Below are positions 46,691 through 55,849 of a stretch of DNA of 64,000 nucleotides, in pieces. Both the position numbers and the translations under genes were made by a program. Numbering within the stretch: position 1 is the first letter of the stretch; each line of letters opens with the position of its first letter. The notes under the pieces were generated by a model. It did no database searches. It was not told where the DNA came from and was given only the letters and a program-made list of their open reading frames with translations. The stretch is from Bacteroidales bacterium (GTDB lineage: Bacteria; Bacteroidota; Bacteroidia; Bacteroidales; JAADJA01). The stretch lies in the NCBI GenBank assembly GCA_020052415.1, contig JAGVPB010000021.1, positions 1 through 64,000 of the forward strand. The letters run 5' to 3'.

Positions 46691-47269
46691 TTAATTATTC
46701 CAACCTTGAGTATAATGAATAATTTCCGGGAAAAACTCCCTGAATTCGCGCTTGTAGAGATTATAATCCATTTTTAAATCTTTAATGGCATTCTCCATAC
46801 CCGATTTAAACGGAGTACGAATAGCCATTCCGGTCAATGCTCTTCCCAAACCTTCAAATGTCCCATAACCCTTTAACCAGTTGAATTTATTCATATAGGC
46901 TATAAACCGCTGGCTTCTGTCAGGAAGAATCGGATAATTCTTAAATAAAATTTTTTGGATTCGCTCAATGAAAAGATCGAGTGATTCTTCGGAATATATA
47001 CTCCAGTCAGAGGAAAGAAAATGATCATAAAACATATCGGCAACAACACCCGCATATTTTCTATAATTGCCGGACAATCTTGCTTTGCTTTTCAGGTAAA
47101 CAGGATGTGAGTCGGTGAAGGCATCTATTGCCCGGTGCAGCCGAATCCCGTGCTGAATCTCACTTCTGAATTTTAATATTCCCTCTCCTTTTACATGGTC
47201 GGCAATGAAATTTCCAATGATTATTTCTTCATTCTCACCTGATAAATATAAATGTGCCAAAAAATTCAT
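46691..47269 (-). CDS. acpH: Acyl carrier protein phosphodiesterase
   Basis: A 192-residue HD-like hydrolase that removes 4'-phosphopantetheine from holo-ACP. The N-terminal MNFLAHLYLSGE, GNFIADHVKG, GIRLHRAIDAFTDSHP and VVADMFYDHFLSSDW blocks carry the conserved His/Asp metal ligands and match AcpH. Length is typical. It stands alone on the minus strand, divergent from iorA. Confidence 0.92.
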   Translation of the reverse strand: MNFLAHLYLSGENEEIIIGNFIADHVKGEGILKFRSEIQHGIRLHRAIDAFTDSHPVYLKSKARLSGNYRKYAGVVADMFYDHFLSSDWSIYSEESLDLFIERIQKILFKNYPILPDRSQRFIAYMNKFNWLKGYGTFEGLGRALTGMAIRTPFKSGMENAIKDLKMDYNLYKREFREFFPEIIHYTQGWNN

Positions 47270-47352
47270 TACTTCATTTTATGAAATTGTAAAAATAAAA
47301 AGATAATACATGCAAACTTTACTATTTAAAATCAATTTAGATAGCATATTGA

Positions 47353-47385
47353 TTTTGAAATCACAAATATTTGTTTTTAAATTTG
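47353..47385 (+). promoter_or_regulatory. iorAB promoter
   Basis: TTTTG at 47353-47357 (-33) and TAAATTTG at 47378-47385 (-7) with 20-bp spacing, ending 40 bp before the iorA ATG. Confidence 0.6.
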
Positions 47386-47425
47386 TTGAGTTTACAGAAA
47401 GACTCAGTCCGTAACGATACAACAC

Positions 47426-49051
47426 ATGGAAAATCTATTGTTATTAGGTGATGAAGCCATTGCTCAGGGCGCTATTGATGCAGGAATATCAGGGATTTAT
47501 GCTTATCCCGGAACACCCTCAACAGAAATAATGGAGTATGTAATGAATTCCAAAGAACCGGAGGCTAAACAAATAAGATCCGGTTTTGCCACAAATGAAA
47601 AGACTGCAATGGAAGCTGCACTTGGAATGTCATATACAGGTAAACGTGCGATCGTATGTATGAAACATGTAGGATTAAATGTAGCTGCCGATGCTTTTAT
47701 TAATTCTGCCATTACAGGTGCAAACGGTGGACTCATCGTTGTTGCCGCGGACGACCCTTCAATGCATTCTTCACAGAACGAGCAGGATTCACGATTTTAT
47801 GGTAAGTTTGCCATGATCCCGACTCTTGAGCCCTCAAACCAGCAGGAAGCTTACGACATGGTTCATCATGGGTTTGATCTTTCTGAACGTTATCATGTAC
47901 CCATATTAATGCGAATTACGACAAGGCTTGCACATTCCAGGTCGGGGGTCAGAAGAAAAGAACAAAGGGGACAAAATCAAATTCATTTACCCGAAAATCC
48001 AAAACAGTTTATTCTTCTTCCTGCAAATGCCAGGAAACAATACAGGCATCTCCTGGATATTCAGGAAAGCTTTCAGGCAGAGTCGGATAACAGTGAATTT
48101 AATATTTATTACAATGGAATTAATAAACAGCTTGGTATTGTAGCTTGCGGAATTTCCTATAATTATCTGATGGAAAATTATCCGGAAAGACTTATTCCAT
48201 ATCCGGTTCTTAAAATCGGGCAATACCCGGTTTCCAGGCCAAAAATGAACAGACTTTATAAGGAATGTGACGAAATTCTAGTCCTGGAGGACGGTTACCC
48301 GATAATAGAAGAGCTGATCAGCAGCTTCTTCGGACAAGGTAAAAAAATAAAAGGGCGGCTGGATGGCACTGTTCAGCGTGATGGTGAACTTAATCCCAAT
48401 AAAGTAGGAAAGGCTTTAGGGCTGGTTTTCCCGGAAACAAGGCCTGTTCCTAAGCTGGTAACTGGGAGGCCGCCAAAACTTTGTCAGGGATGCCCGCACA
48501 TTTATTCCTACAATGCTTTAAATGAAGCACTGGCGGGTTTTACAAAAGGCAGGGTTTTTTCTGATATTGGATGTTACACCCTCGGAGCTCTTGAACCTTT
48601 TGAAGCTATCAATACCTGCGTGGATATGGGTGCCTCCATTACTATGGCAAAGGGTGCCCATGATGCTGGATTTTCTCCTGCAGTAGCAGTAATTGGAGAT
48701 TCCACATTTACCCATTCAGGGATGACCGGTTTACTTGATGCAGTAAATGATAACTCGTCAATTACCGTAATTATTCTTGATAATGCAACGGTAGCAATGA
48801 CCGGAGGACAAAAATCTGCAGCAACAGGCAAAATCGAATCCATTTGCGAAGCTCTTGGGGTTGAAAAGGAGCATATTAAAGTGATCAATCCTTCCCCCAA
48901 AAACCATGAAGAAAATATGAATATTTATAAGAAGGAGATAATGTACGAAGGTGTTTCAGTAATAATTCCACGAAGAGAGTGCTTGCAGACTGCAGCAAAG
49001 AGGCTTAAAGATGAAAGCAGGAAAAAAGAATTGGATAAGATTAACGTTTAA
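47426..49051 (+). CDS. iorA: Indolepyruvate oxidoreductase subunit alpha, thiamine-diphosphate dependent
   Basis: A 541-residue subunit that oxidatively decarboxylates aryl pyruvates to aryl-acetyl-CoA with ferredoxin. The N-terminal pyrimidine-binding domain starts LLLGDEAIAQGAIDAG and has YPGTPSTEIME. The C-terminal thiamine-diphosphate domain contains LCQGCPHIYSYNAL and the GDSTFTHSGMTGLLDAV...DNATVAMTGGQ motif. Longer IorA proteins end in a ferredoxin domain with two CxxCxxC clusters; none is present here. iorB follows after 15 bp. Confidence 0.93.
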   Translation: MENLLLLGDEAIAQGAIDAGISGIYAYPGTPSTEIMEYVMNSKEPEAKQIRSGFATNEKTAMEAALGMSYTGKRAIVCMKHVGLNVAADAFINSAITGANGGLIVVAADDPSMHSSQNEQDSRFYGKFAMIPTLEPSNQQEAYDMVHHGFDLSERYHVPILMRITTRLAHSRSGVRRKEQRGQNQIHLPENPKQFILLPANARKQYRHLLDIQESFQAESDNSEFNIYYNGINKQLGIVACGISYNYLMENYPERLIPYPVLKIGQYPVSRPKMNRLYKECDEILVLEDGYPIIEELISSFFGQGKKIKGRLDGTVQRDGELNPNKVGKALGLVFPETRPVPKLVTGRPPKLCQGCPHIYSYNALNEALAGFTKGRVFSDIGCYTLGALEPFEAINTCVDMGASITMAKGAHDAGFSPAVAVIGDSTFTHSGMTGLLDAVNDNSSITVIILDNATVAMTGGQKSAATGKIESICEALGVEKEHIKVINPSPKNHEENMNIYKKEIMYEGVSVIIPRRECLQTAAKRLKDESRKKELDKINV

Positions 49052-49066
49052 AAATTCATTTGAGGG

Positions 49067-49654
49067 ATGAAAAAAGATATCATATTAGCCGGGGTCGGCG
49101 GCCAGGGAATTCTTTCAATTGCAGCAGTAATTGGAACGGCCGCCGTTGATTCGGGTTTATTTTTAAAACAGGCTGAAGTTCATGGAATGAGCCAGAGAGG
49201 TGGTGATGTTCATTCAGATTTGAGAATTTCTGACAAAGAAATTGCATCCGATCTTATACCCGAAGGCAAGGCAGATATGATAATTTCAGTAGAGCCGATG
49301 GAATCACTGCGGTATATCCCAATGCTTAACCCGGGCGGATGGTTGATAACAAATACCGATCCTTACATTAATATTACCAATTATCCGGACATGCAGTTGG
49401 TTTTGAATGAAATAAGGTCATTTCCAAACCATGTAGCCATTGATGCAAATAAAATCGCTGCTAAACTCGGCCAGAAAAAATCTGCAAACATGATAATTTT
49501 AGGTGCATCATCAATATTTATAGGGCTTGAATACCGGAGGCTTGAAAATTCAATAAAGACAATTTTTAAAAACAAAGGTGAAGATGTAGTGGAATCAAAT
49601 ATTGTAGCGTTAATTGCCGGAAGGAATTTTGCTGAAAGTTATATCAAAAATTAA
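49067..49654 (+). CDS. iorB: Indolepyruvate oxidoreductase subunit beta
   Basis: A 195-residue gamma-type subunit of 2-oxoacid:ferredoxin oxidoreductases. It begins DIILAGVGGQGILSIAAVIG, the family's nucleotide-loop signature, and has VHGMSQRGGDVHSDLRIS. It partners with IorA immediately upstream. The pair suggests amino-acid fermentation or aryl-acid metabolism. Confidence 0.94.
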   Translation: MKKDIILAGVGGQGILSIAAVIGTAAVDSGLFLKQAEVHGMSQRGGDVHSDLRISDKEIASDLIPEGKADMIISVEPMESLRYIPMLNPGGWLITNTDPYINITNYPDMQLVLNEIRSFPNHVAIDANKIAAKLGQKKSANMIILGASSIFIGLEYRRLENSIKTIFKNKGEDVVESNIVALIAGRNFAESYIKN

Positions 49655-49767
49655 AAATTGTTTTCAAATCTTAAAAATGTATTAATTTAGCCCCAATATT
49701 TGCAGAGATAAAGAGTTGATTTAAAAATATAATAATTTTAATAAATTTTAATGTTTAACTAAATTTA

Positions 49768-51648
49768 ATGATCATGAAGAGGATTTTACTTTTAACCTTT
49801 GTATTAGGTTTTGTTGCCAGTGGGTTTACTCAGCGGGCATCAATTTCCAAAGAACAACGCAATTATGCGGTAAAAAAGGTTCAGCCGACGACTGAAACCA
49901 TGAATTTCAGTCATGAAACTATGACTTCTGCCATGCAACTTGTTACACCGACAGAAGATGTTATTATGCCTAATGACCGCTTTGATCTTCAAACCAATAC
50001 CAGCATGCAAAACAGGATTTATGTTTATGATGATGGTACTATTGGAGCAACATTTACTTTCGGTGTGGCTGAAACAGCCTTTGCAGACCGTGGTACGGGT
50101 TACAACTATTTCGATGGTACTGCATGGGGTCCTGCACCATCTGCAAGAATCGAATCTGACCGTACCGGATGGCCAGCCTATGCTAAATGGGGAGTCAATG
50201 GCGAAATCAATTGCTCTCATTATTCAGGTGCCGCTATTGGAGGCCTTGACATTTCAAAAAGGACAAATAAGGGAACGGGAACATGGGAATCCTCAGTGTT
50301 TCATAGTCCCGAACCTTTAGCCGAGTATTTATGGCCAAGAATGACTACCGGAGGAACTGACAATTCTGTTATTCATGTCATTTCCCTTACCATGCCTGTT
50401 GCCAATGGTGGTGTTGTATATCAGGGAATTGATGGAGCATTGCTCTATTCCAGATCATCCGACGGTGGTACCACCTGGGATCCGCAACATTTAATTATGG
50501 AAGAACTGAGCAGTAATTTTTACAACAGTTTTGCAGGTGATACCTATGAAATTCAGGCTCAGGGTGACAATGTTGCAATCCTGTATGGTGAATCATGGCA
50601 GGATCTTGCTATGATGAAATCAACTGACGGCGGAACCACATGGACCCAGACTATTATCTGGCAGCATCCTTATCCTTTCTATGTAACCGGTGATATTACC
50701 GATACATTCTATTGTGCTGACGGCGCTCACAGCCTTGCTTTCGATCAGAGCGGTATGGTTCATGTCGCTTTTGGTATTAACAGGGCATATTCAGATGCTG
50801 CAGGCAGCTATTGGTTCCCGCTTGTTGATGGTTTGGGATACTGGAATGAATCCAGACCGACTTTCTCCGACGATATGGATGCATTATGCCCATATTCAGA
50901 TTGCGGTTACTCAGAATTGGTTGAAGACTATAGCCTTATCGGATGGGCACAGGACATCAACGAAAACGGAACGTGGGATATAATTGGTGAAGTTGGAGCT
51001 TATTACATCGGCGCTTCAAGTCAGCCTCAAATTCTGGTTGATGATGTGAACGGGATTTATGTGGTATGGGCTGGCGTAACCGAAACTTATAACAACGGAA
51101 CCCAGGATTATCGTCACCTCTGGGCACGTTACTCACCCAACGGCGATTGGTGGGCTAACAAATTTGTTGACTTGACCGGTTCCCTTGAGCATATTTTTGA
51201 TGAATGCGTTTTCCCGTCAATAGCTTCAACTTCTGACGATTATTTCTACCTTGTTTTCCAGACTGATATTGAACCCGGACTTGCCGTAAGAGGCGATTTG
51301 GATCCTTATACAGACAATGCCATCAGGGTGATGAAGGTTGATAAAAATGAGGTAAAAGTTGGAATAAAAGAAAACAATATGCCGTTCGACGAATACGATG
51401 TATTGCAAAACTATCCAAACCCGGCTTCGGGAATGACCAGCGTTAAAGTTAATATCAGAAAAGCTACTGAACTTTCAATGGATATTGTTAACATGATGGG
51501 ACAAAAAGTTCTTGAAGTTGCTCCACGTTCAGTTCTTCCTGGCATGAACGAAATAACGTTTGATGCATCCAAACTTACTCCCGGCGTTTATTTTTACGTT
51601 GTAAATGCAGGCGATGCATCCATCAGTAAAAAAATGGTTGTTGAATAA
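49768..51648 (+). CDS. Secreted Asp-box propeller with T9SS sorting domain (array copy 1)
   Basis: A 626-residue first member of a six-gene paralogous array. Signal peptide residues 1-21; ATG at 49774 is an alternative start. Asp boxes SSDGGTTWDP (about 229-238) and STDGGTTWTQ (about 284-293) are clear; a third is degenerate (SPNGDWW). A calcium-loop-like DINENGTWD sits at about 396-404. Family landmarks: FADRGTGYNYFDGTAWG, DTFYCADGAHSLAFD and DGLGYWNE. The type A sorting domain starts near 544 (LQNYPNPASG) and ends KKMVVE. Asp boxes mark sialidase-like beta-propellers, but no sialidase catalytic motif is seen. Closest in the array to copy 5. Confidence 0.88.
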   Translation: MIMKRILLLTFVLGFVASGFTQRASISKEQRNYAVKKVQPTTETMNFSHETMTSAMQLVTPTEDVIMPNDRFDLQTNTSMQNRIYVYDDGTIGATFTFGVAETAFADRGTGYNYFDGTAWGPAPSARIESDRTGWPAYAKWGVNGEINCSHYSGAAIGGLDISKRTNKGTGTWESSVFHSPEPLAEYLWPRMTTGGTDNSVIHVISLTMPVANGGVVYQGIDGALLYSRSSDGGTTWDPQHLIMEELSSNFYNSFAGDTYEIQAQGDNVAILYGESWQDLAMMKSTDGGTTWTQTIIWQHPYPFYVTGDITDTFYCADGAHSLAFDQSGMVHVAFGINRAYSDAAGSYWFPLVDGLGYWNESRPTFSDDMDALCPYSDCGYSELVEDYSLIGWAQDINENGTWDIIGEVGAYYIGASSQPQILVDDVNGIYVVWAGVTETYNNGTQDYRHLWARYSPNGDWWANKFVDLTGSLEHIFDECVFPSIASTSDDYFYLVFQTDIEPGLAVRGDLDPYTDNAIRVMKVDKNEVKVGIKENNMPFDEYDVLQNYPNPASGMTSVKVNIRKATELSMDIVNMMGQKVLEVAPRSVLPGMNEITFDASKLTPGVYFYVVNAGDASISKKMVVE

Positions 51649-51665
51649 ATTACTCTTTATTTATA

Positions 51666-51698
51666 AAAAAAGCTCTCTGTCATGAGAGCTTTTTTTTT
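51666..51698 (+). terminator. Terminator after array copy 1
   Basis: Perfect 12-bp stem AAAAAAGCTCTC / GAGAGCTTTTTT with loop TGTCAT, followed by further T to 51698. Confidence 0.92.
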
Positions 51699-51790
51699 CA
51701 CTGATCTTACCTATTTATTATTGAAACCGCAGTGAGGTTTGAAATTCCTTATCGAAAATATTTTTTACAAACTGTTCAATAATTATTTTG

Positions 51791-51798
51791 TAAATTTG
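51791..51798 (+). promoter_or_regulatory. -7 element of array copy 2
   Basis: TAAATTTG matches TAnnTTTG, 40 bp before the ATG at 51839; no clear -33 element. With the terminator upstream it implies separate transcription of copy 2. Confidence 0.5.
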
Positions 51799-51838
51799 TT
51801 TCAATTTATTTGTAAGCAGTACTTTAAAATTAAATACC

Positions 51839-53707
51839 ATGAAAAAAATTTTAACTTTCTTTTTCGCCCTCACTTTGGTGATTGCTGGATTTTCGCAAAA
51901 AAGAGCAGTCCTTTCTGATAACCTCAGGAATTATGGCGTCATTAAACCTTTGCCGGGTAATGAACCTGCCACTGTTGCTCAGAATAGTTATCCAATTATT
52001 AAAGCTGGTGATGATTTTTATGATGAGATTCAGGTGGGTACCACTCGATTCGACGATCAATCAAATGCCAGTATGCAAAACAGATTGTATTTGTATGAGG
52101 ATGGTACAATCGGCGCTGCATGGATTTTTGGACTGGGAGAAACAGCATTTACTGACCGGGGTACAGGATATAATTATTTTGACGGAACCGCCTGGGGTGC
52201 TATTCCGGGTATAAGAATAGAAGATGAAAAAACCGGCTGGCCATCCTATTCTCCTTTGGGAGAAGAGGGTGAAATTGTTATAAGCCATACCGGAGCCACA
52301 GGGATGAAAATAGCCAAACGGGCTCAAAAAGGAACCGGTGACTGGAACTATTCGTTACTTGAAGGCCCCGACGGACACCACATGCTTTGGGGACGTTCAA
52401 TTACAAGTGGCGTTGACCATAACAGGGTTCATGTTCTTGCACTTACCCTCCCGTTATCACATGCCGGAACTCCTTATGCCGGACTTGACGGCGCTTTGGT
52501 ATATTCACGTTCAACAGACGGAGGAGATACCTGGGAGATCGAAAACCAGATTTTGGATGGAATGACCGCTAATGAATATTATGGTTTTTCTTCCGATATT
52601 TACGCTTTTGCAGAACCAAAAAACGATGTCATCGCTTTTACAGTCGGTGAAAGCTGGACAGATTTGTTTCTCATGAAGTCAATTGACGGTGGCCAGACAT
52701 TTGAAAAAACCATGATCTGGGAAAATCCCTATCCTTTTTTCAACACTCAGGCACCCGCAGCAACCGATACATTTTATTGTATAGATGGTGCTCATAGCCT
52801 TGTTATTGATGACGATAATAAGGTTCACGTGGTATTCGGTATAAACAGGTCGCTTTCGGATGGAACCAATATGTACTGGTTCCCGTTTGTGGATGGAATC
52901 GGTTACTGGAATGAAGATATGCCTGCCTTTTCAAACGATGTGAATGCTTTGAGTCCTTATGGCGATCCGGGTTCCGAGCTTGTTGAAGATTACAATCTGA
53001 TTGCATGGACCCAGGATGTAGATGGTGACGGCCAGATTACCTTTGTCGGTAACGGTACCGAAAATATCGGGACTTATTATCTGGGCCTGTCGAGTATGCC
53101 GCAGCTCGTTATCAACAGCAATGATCTTTATCTGATCTTTTCATCTACAACTGAAACCTATGATAACGGAACGGCTAATTACCGGCATTTGTGGGAGCGT
53201 TATTCGACTGACGGTGGAACCACATGGGACGATTTTACGGATCTTACATCCGATCTTATCCACATCTTCGATGAATGTGTTTACCCAAGCTGTGCATCAA
53301 ATACGGATGAAAATCTTTACCTGCTGTACCAGCAGGACAACGAACCCGGCAATGCTGTTTGGGGTGCACAGCATCCTTACGGAGACAATAAAATTGTGAT
53401 GATGACGGTTCCAATTCTGGGCACAGATATTAAGAAAACGAGTGATCTTGAAAACAATGTATCTCAAAACTATCCCAATCCTTTCGATAAATATACCGAA
53501 GTAAATATTATTTTTACTGAATCATGTACAATATCAATTGAGGTTTCAAATGGTTTGGGTCAAAAAATTTGGGAGTCCAAATCACTTAGCTGCAGACCTG
53601 GTAAGAACACAATTACCATTGATGGTGCAGGTTTGTTTCCGGGAGTTTATTTCTATACAGTAAGAACAGGTGACGATGCAGTAACCAAAAAAATGACTGT
53701 TAAATGA
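51839..53707 (+). CDS. Secreted Asp-box propeller with T9SS sorting domain (array copy 2)
   Basis: A 622-residue paralogue with a signal peptide (residues 1-18, ending AGFSQ). Three Asp boxes: STDGGDTWEI, SIDGGQTFEK and STDGGTTWDD. The calcium-loop-like motif is DVDGDGQIT, the closest in the family to an EF-hand loop. Landmarks TDRGTGYNYFDGTAWG, DTFYCIDGAHSLVID and DGIGYWNE are conserved. The C-terminal sorting domain starts at VSQNYPNPFDKY and ends KKMTVK. Closest relative in the array is copy 3: both share a DECVYPSCA...AVWG...HPY...DN region absent from the others. It is bounded by terminators on both sides. Confidence 0.88.
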   Translation: MKKILTFFFALTLVIAGFSQKRAVLSDNLRNYGVIKPLPGNEPATVAQNSYPIIKAGDDFYDEIQVGTTRFDDQSNASMQNRLYLYEDGTIGAAWIFGLGETAFTDRGTGYNYFDGTAWGAIPGIRIEDEKTGWPSYSPLGEEGEIVISHTGATGMKIAKRAQKGTGDWNYSLLEGPDGHHMLWGRSITSGVDHNRVHVLALTLPLSHAGTPYAGLDGALVYSRSTDGGDTWEIENQILDGMTANEYYGFSSDIYAFAEPKNDVIAFTVGESWTDLFLMKSIDGGQTFEKTMIWENPYPFFNTQAPAATDTFYCIDGAHSLVIDDDNKVHVVFGINRSLSDGTNMYWFPFVDGIGYWNEDMPAFSNDVNALSPYGDPGSELVEDYNLIAWTQDVDGDGQITFVGNGTENIGTYYLGLSSMPQLVINSNDLYLIFSSTTETYDNGTANYRHLWERYSTDGGTTWDDFTDLTSDLIHIFDECVYPSCASNTDENLYLLYQQDNEPGNAVWGAQHPYGDNKIVMMTVPILGTDIKKTSDLENNVSQNYPNPFDKYTEVNIIFTESCTISIEVSNGLGQKIWESKSLSCRPGKNTITIDGAGLFPGVYFYTVRTGDDAVTKKMTVK

Positions 53708-53726
53708 TATTCCTCGTAAATTATTT

Positions 53727-53762
53727 AAAACCCCGATGAGACTTTGCACATTGGGGTTTTTT
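53727..53762 (+). terminator. Terminator after array copy 2
   Basis: AAAACCCC (53727-53734) pairs with GGGGTTTT (53753-53760), followed by T residues to 53762. Confidence 0.85.
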
Positions 53763-53778
53763 CTATATCATGCCAGGA

Positions 53779-53807
53779 TTTGTTTATTTTTTATTTCATT
53801 AATTTTG
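53779..53807 (+). promoter_or_regulatory. Promoter of array copy 3
   Basis: TTTG (53779-53782) and TAATTTTG (53800-53807) with 17-bp spacing; the -7 element ends 22 bp before the ATG. Confidence 0.62.
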
Positions 53808-53829
53808 CTAATCTAAAAAAAGATATACA

Positions 53830-55701
53830 ATGAAAAAATCTATTATCATACTTGTAATGTTGTACCTGCCCTTTTTAGCGATTTCGCAGGACAGAGCCTT
53901 ACCATCACAATCTCTCAGGGATATAGTGCTGGTAAAAAATAGTGGAGAAAAAAGATTTAATTTTTCCGAAATAAAGTCAGAACCCATGGTTAAATCCGAT
54001 GGAGTGACTGTGGAAGAGGCTTCCATTGGCGACACACGTTATGATAACCAGTCGAATGCCAGTATTCCGAACAGAATTTGTTTTTTCGACGATGGAACCA
54101 TTGGCACGACATGGACACGAAGCATGCAGGAAACCATGTTTCCTGACAGGGGGACCGGCTATAATTATTTCGATGGCACACAATGGGGCGATTGGCCGGA
54201 AGCAAGGGTAGAGGCAGCACAAACAAACCGACCGACTTATACTCGCTGGGGTGCAACTGGTGAAATGATCGTATCGCATACCGGCGGAAGTGGATTGTAC
54301 ATATCAACCCGCGAAGAAAAAGGAACCGGATCGTGGGATTTTTCTTCTTTTTCAGGTCCTGCCGGCCAACCTTACATCCTTTGGGACAGAGCCATCACCA
54401 GCGGTCCAGATTACAACAGGGTTCATTTGCTTGCCCTCACTTTACCTACAACTCATGGCGGCACACCCTACATGGGATTGGATGGAGCTTTACTTTATTC
54501 TTACTCAACCGACGGGGGCCTCACATGGTACTGGCAAAACGAAATCCTCAGTGGAATGGCCTCCGACGAATATACCGGATTTTCAGCAGATATTTACACT
54601 TTTGCCCAGCCAAAGGAAGATGTTGTAGCATTTGTTGTCGGCGATAGCTGGTGCGATTTGTTTTTGATGAAATCGGTTGATGGAGGTGAATCATTTGAAA
54701 AAACCATCATCTGGCAGCATCCTTATCCGCTATGGCAATTTGGAACACCCACTGATACCTTTTATTGTGCCGATGGCGCACATAGCCTGGTAATTGATAA
54801 TGCAGGGACGGTTCATGTGGCTTTCGGAATCAGCAGGGCGCTGGCCGATGCTGATAATACCTACTGGTATCCGTTTGTTGATGGAATTGCATACTGGAAT
54901 GAAAACATGCCGGCTTTTTCAAACAATGTAAATGCTCTCAGTCCTTATGGTGATGCTGGTTCAGAACTGACAGAAGACTATAACCTGATCGGCTGGTCGC
55001 AGGATGTGGACGGTAACGGCTCCCTGGACTTAATTGGAGAGATAGGTTTATATTTTATCGGATTATCAAGCATGCCGCAACTGGTAATGGATGATCAGAA
55101 CAGGTTATACCTTGTATATTCGTCTGCCACCGAAACCTATACCAATGGAACTCATAATTACCGGCATATCTGGGCAAGGGGTTCCAATGACGGAGGACAG
55201 AACTGGTTCGATTTTTTAGATCTCACTTCTGATTTTGTCCACCTGTTTGATGAGTGTGTATATCCCAGTTGTGCAGCCGGTTCCGACGATTACATTCACC
55301 TGATTTATCAGCATGACAACTCTCCCGGAACTGCAGTATGGGGATCGCAACATCCTTATGAAGATAACACCATCGGATATTTAAAAATTAGCAAGGCCGA
55401 ATTGACACCCGTTGGCATAAAAGAAATAAACGAAACGCTAACTGATAGCGATGTCAACCAGAATTATCCGAACCCATTTCGGGGAAGTACGGAGGTTATG
55501 GTAAATCTTAAACAAATATGTGATCTGACTCTGGAAGTGGTCAGTATTACCGGCCAAAAAGTGTATGAAACTGAAATATTGAGGGCAAAGCCGGGTTTAA
55601 TCAGAATATCCATAAATGCTGAAAATATAAAACCAGGAATTTATTTTTATACGGTTAAAGCAGGGAATTCAGCATTTACGAAGAAAATGGTGGTGGAATA
55701 A
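53830..55701 (+). CDS. Secreted Asp-box propeller with T9SS sorting domain (array copy 3)
   Basis: A 623-residue paralogue with a signal peptide (residues 1-19). Asp boxes STDGGLTWYW, SVDGGESFEK and SNDGGQNWFD; calcium-loop-like DVDGNGSLD. Landmarks PDRGTGYNYFDGTQWG, DTFYCADGAHSLVID and DGIAYWNE. The sorting domain begins VNQNYPNPFRGS and ends KKMVVE. It is most like copy 2 and has its own promoter and a strong terminator. Ligand and function are unknown. Confidence 0.88.
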   Translation: MKKSIIILVMLYLPFLAISQDRALPSQSLRDIVLVKNSGEKRFNFSEIKSEPMVKSDGVTVEEASIGDTRYDNQSNASIPNRICFFDDGTIGTTWTRSMQETMFPDRGTGYNYFDGTQWGDWPEARVEAAQTNRPTYTRWGATGEMIVSHTGGSGLYISTREEKGTGSWDFSSFSGPAGQPYILWDRAITSGPDYNRVHLLALTLPTTHGGTPYMGLDGALLYSYSTDGGLTWYWQNEILSGMASDEYTGFSADIYTFAQPKEDVVAFVVGDSWCDLFLMKSVDGGESFEKTIIWQHPYPLWQFGTPTDTFYCADGAHSLVIDNAGTVHVAFGISRALADADNTYWYPFVDGIAYWNENMPAFSNNVNALSPYGDAGSELTEDYNLIGWSQDVDGNGSLDLIGEIGLYFIGLSSMPQLVMDDQNRLYLVYSSATETYTNGTHNYRHIWARGSNDGGQNWFDFLDLTSDFVHLFDECVYPSCAAGSDDYIHLIYQHDNSPGTAVWGSQHPYEDNTIGYLKISKAELTPVGIKEINETLTDSDVNQNYPNPFRGSTEVMVNLKQICDLTLEVVSITGQKVYETEILRAKPGLIRISINAENIKPGIYFYTVKAGNSAFTKKMVVE

Positions 55702-55752
55702 GAACCTTCGCGCTGTTGGTGTCTGCGCCAAAGAAATGAAAAAAGATTACCC

Positions 55753-55790
55753 GACCTGTCAGGTTTTTTCCAACCTGACAGGTCTTTTTT
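55753..55790 (+). terminator. Terminator after array copy 3
   Basis: Perfect 13-bp stem GACCTGTCAGGTT / AACCTGACAGGTC (55753-55765, 55772-55784), six-base loop, then six T. Confidence 0.93.
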
Positions 55791-55849
55791 ATGACATTTT
55801 TATATTTATATTTTTTCTTAACTTTACTGCAACTTTAATTCATTGACCC

